From Candidatus Gastranaerophilales bacterium (GTDB lineage: Bacteria > Cyanobacteriota > Vampirovibrionia > Gastranaerophilales > Gastranaerophilaceae): a stretch of 64,000 nucleotides of DNA. Both the position numbers and the translations under genes were made by a program. Below, in pieces: positions 62,498 to 64,000 of this stretch (within the stretch, counting starts at the first letter, position 1; each line of letters starts with the position of its first letter). The DNA lies in contig CALUYS010000007.1 in assembly GCA_944325065.1 (NCBI GenBank), positions 1 to 64,000 on the forward strand, given 5' to 3'. The notes beneath the pieces were generated by a model. It was not told the origin of the DNA, did no database searches, and saw nothing but the letters and a program-made list of their open reading frames with translations.

Positions 62498-63457
62498 ATG
62501 GGTAAAAATATGATAGATATAACAAATAAGGATATAAAAATTGGTGTACTTTATGGCGGTATGTCGAATGAACGGGATGTATCTTTGCGTTCAGGGAAAA
62601 AAGTTTATGAATCATTAAAAAAACAAGGATTTAAAAACTCTGTTTTGATTGACGTTGACGAAAATGTTGCAAGTAAACTCAAAGAGGAAAAAATAGAATA
62701 CGCTTATAACGCTCTTCATGGAAAATTTGGAGAAGACGGTTGTATTCAAGGGTTATTGGAAATACTAAGAATTCCATATACAGGCTGTGGAGTTCTTTCA
62801 AGCTCTATTTGTATGGATAAAGCATATACAAAGCTTGTTTTGGCACAAAATAAAGAAATTCCTTTAATTAAATCTGTGTTGGTTAATAAAAATGAAAAAA
62901 ATATTATTGAAAAAGTAAAAGATTTAAACTACCCACTTATGCTAAAACCTGTTTGTGAAGGCTCTAGCATTGGAATGTTTTGCGTTCTTGATAATAAAGA
63001 ATTAATTGAAAAATTTAACGAGTCAATAAAATGTAATCAAGACATTTTAATTGAAGAATATATTGAAGGCACAAGTTGTACCGTTGGTGTTTTAGAAATA
63101 GACAAAAAGCTTATCGCAACAGAGGTATTAGGTTTTGAAACAAAAACAAAATGGTATGATTTTGAAGCAAAATATACTCCAGGGCTAACCAAATTTGTTA
63201 TGGGTGCTAATTTTGACAGTGTTTTAAAGGCAAAAGTTAAAGATATTGCTATAAAAGCATTTCAAGCTTGCAAGTGCAAAAATGTTTCTCGAGTTGATTT
63301 TTTAGTCGACAAAAATCAAACGCCATATGTTCTTGAAATAAACACAAGCCCAGGAATGACAGATTTAAGCGATTTGCCTGCTCAATCTATTGAAATCGGT
63401 TTGGATTATGATAATTTAGTTTTAAATATTCTAAGTGGTTGTAGCTTAAATAAATAA
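62498..63457 (+). CDS. ddl: D-alanine-D-alanine ligase
   Basis: Ddl, an ATP-grasp enzyme of 319 residues that makes the D-Ala-D-Ala end of the peptidoglycan stem. Motifs are IGVLYGGMSNERDVSLRSG, ALHGKFGEDGCIQGLLE, LKPVCEGSSIGMF and EINTSPGMT. The first ATG lacks a clear ribosome site, and a second ATG at 62510 is preceded by ATGGG, so the start could be four codons later. It lies 20 bp after murB in the division cluster. Confidence 0.96.
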   Translation: MGKNMIDITNKDIKIGVLYGGMSNERDVSLRSGKKVYESLKKQGFKNSVLIDVDENVASKLKEEKIEYAYNALHGKFGEDGCIQGLLEILRIPYTGCGVLSSSICMDKAYTKLVLAQNKEIPLIKSVLVNKNEKNIIEKVKDLNYPLMLKPVCEGSSIGMFCVLDNKELIEKFNESIKCNQDILIEEYIEGTSCTVGVLEIDKKLIATEVLGFETKTKWYDFEAKYTPGLTKFVMGANFDSVLKAKVKDIAIKAFQACKCKNVSRVDFLVDKNQTPYVLEINTSPGMTDLSDLPAQSIEIGLDYDNLVLNILSGCSLNK

Positions 63458-63472
63458 AGAAATATAAATTTA

Positions 63473-64000
63473 ATGAAAAATAACAGTCAATATAATAATC
63501 ATCATATAAGTACGCAACAAATAAAACAAATGAGGCAAATAAGACGACGCGAGGTATTAATAAATCGGGTTCGAGCTTTATTTAATTTTGTATTTGTACT
63601 TTTTCTTATATTTGCTTTATTTAAAGCTGTTACTTTAAAACAATGGTACTTAAATAAAGATGCATTTAAAAAAGCTAATAGCTCATACTTAAAAATATTT
63701 GGGAATAGTATTACACCTGATTATCAAATATTAAATTCATTGCGATTTATTCAACTTCCAAATAAACCTATCTATTTACTTAAAACAAAGCCTTTAAAAG
63801 AACAATTATTAAAATTGTCACCTGTTAATGAAGTGTATGTATTAAGATATTGGTTTCCTGCAAGACTTGAAATTATAATTGAAGAAAGAAACCCCATATT
63901 GACAATAGCCCCAAGTGAAAAAGTTGCTCCAATAGCTTTCTTTACTCAAGATGGAAAATTAATAGGACGAGAATATATGCCACTTCCAAAAGGAATAAAA
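63473..64000 (+). CDS. ftsQ: Cell division protein FtsQ, 3' end outside window
   Basis: The frame is open from ATG at 63473 to the right edge (176 codons), so the gene is truncated. The product has a basic cytoplasmic N-terminus (QMRQIRRREVLINRVR), a single transmembrane helix (FNFVFVLFLIFALFKAV) and a POTRA-like domain beginning FGNSITPDYQILNSL and followed by VNEVYVLRYWFPARLEIIIEERNP. This is the FtsQ/DivIB layout, the divisome scaffold in the inner membrane. It follows ddl by 15 bp, as in the usual mur-ftsQ order. Confidence 0.85.
   Translation, partial: MKNNSQYNNHHISTQQIKQMRQIRRREVLINRVRALFNFVFVLFLIFALFKAVTLKQWYLNKDAFKKANSSYLKIFGNSITPDYQILNSLRFIQLPNKPIYLLKTKPLKEQLLKLSPVNEVYVLRYWFPARLEIIIEERNPILTIAPSEKVAPIAFFTQDGKLIGREYMPLPKGIK

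Overview
The window is a gene-dense, very AT-rich stretch of bacterial chromosome. A Skp/OmpH-type periplasmic chaperone with a signal peptide points to a diderm. The LL-diaminopimelate aminotransferase, the FliA/WhiG-type sigma factor and a recurring short 'hydrophobic-x-F-x-G' motif near the N-termini of unrecognised proteins fit a gut Gastranaerophilales/Melainabacteria (Vampirovibrionia) genome. That placement is inference; no rRNA or other decisive marker lies in the window.

Layout. 1-1276: 3' part of an Ala/Lys-rich coiled-coil protein whose visible N-terminal end is a 9-bp (Ser-Gly-Thr) tandem repeat. 1277-2305: a kilobase without a convincing gene, holding a 46-bp perfect palindrome and a promoter-terminator unit that could make a ~55-nt RNA. 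2306-8073: MFS exporter, gatC, pyrG, then hom-thrC on the minus strand. 8141-12593: a minus-strand surface-glycan operon with two tandem polysaccharide pyruvyl transferase paralogues, one split by a frameshift at an A7 tract, and a family 2 glycosyltransferase. 12677-23935: miaB, FliA/WhiG sigma factor, a GAF-GGDEF diguanylate cyclase, a 984-residue EF-hand and Trp-motif protein, rpsP, two GT-B glycosyltransferases and dapL. 24611-43301: mostly housekeeping (rpsB-tsf, pgi, CorC/HlyC-type protein, mnmE, ferritin-like protein and superoxide dismutase, mnmA, rplU-rpmA, queA, ROK kinase, argS, coaE, rlmN). A 236-bp tandem intergenic repeat lies at 36733-37205. 43310-44409: a formyltransferase-like gene converging on a 52-residue gene.

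44477-52673 is the accessory core. Two proteins end in R-S-E class mono-ADP-ribosyltransferase domains. One (882 residues) carries TPR-like 44-residue repeats and a Q-x-E catalytic motif. The other (662 residues) carries an atypical kinase-like N-terminal domain and an E-x-E motif. The second lies in the same frame as the helical-repeat gene just upstream (1122 residues) and is separated from it by one TAG codon, so the pair reads as a single 1811-codon frame. A tRNA-Lys gene flanks the block.

52935-64000: pyrimidine-nucleoside phosphorylase, Skp, an apparently solitary DNA methyltransferase, a receiver-domain protein, a SAM methyltransferase, era, an asparaginase, and the murC-murB-ddl-ftsQ cell-wall/division cluster running off the right edge.

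Expression signals. Many genes have clear AGGAG-type ribosome sites. At least four (miaB, the diguanylate cyclase, rlmN, the methyltransferase at 56658) instead have an extended -10 element ending exactly 6 nt before the ATG and no Shine-Dalgarno, which predicts leaderless mRNAs. rplU has a strong promoter placed inside the loop of the preceding terminator, followed by a structured leader.
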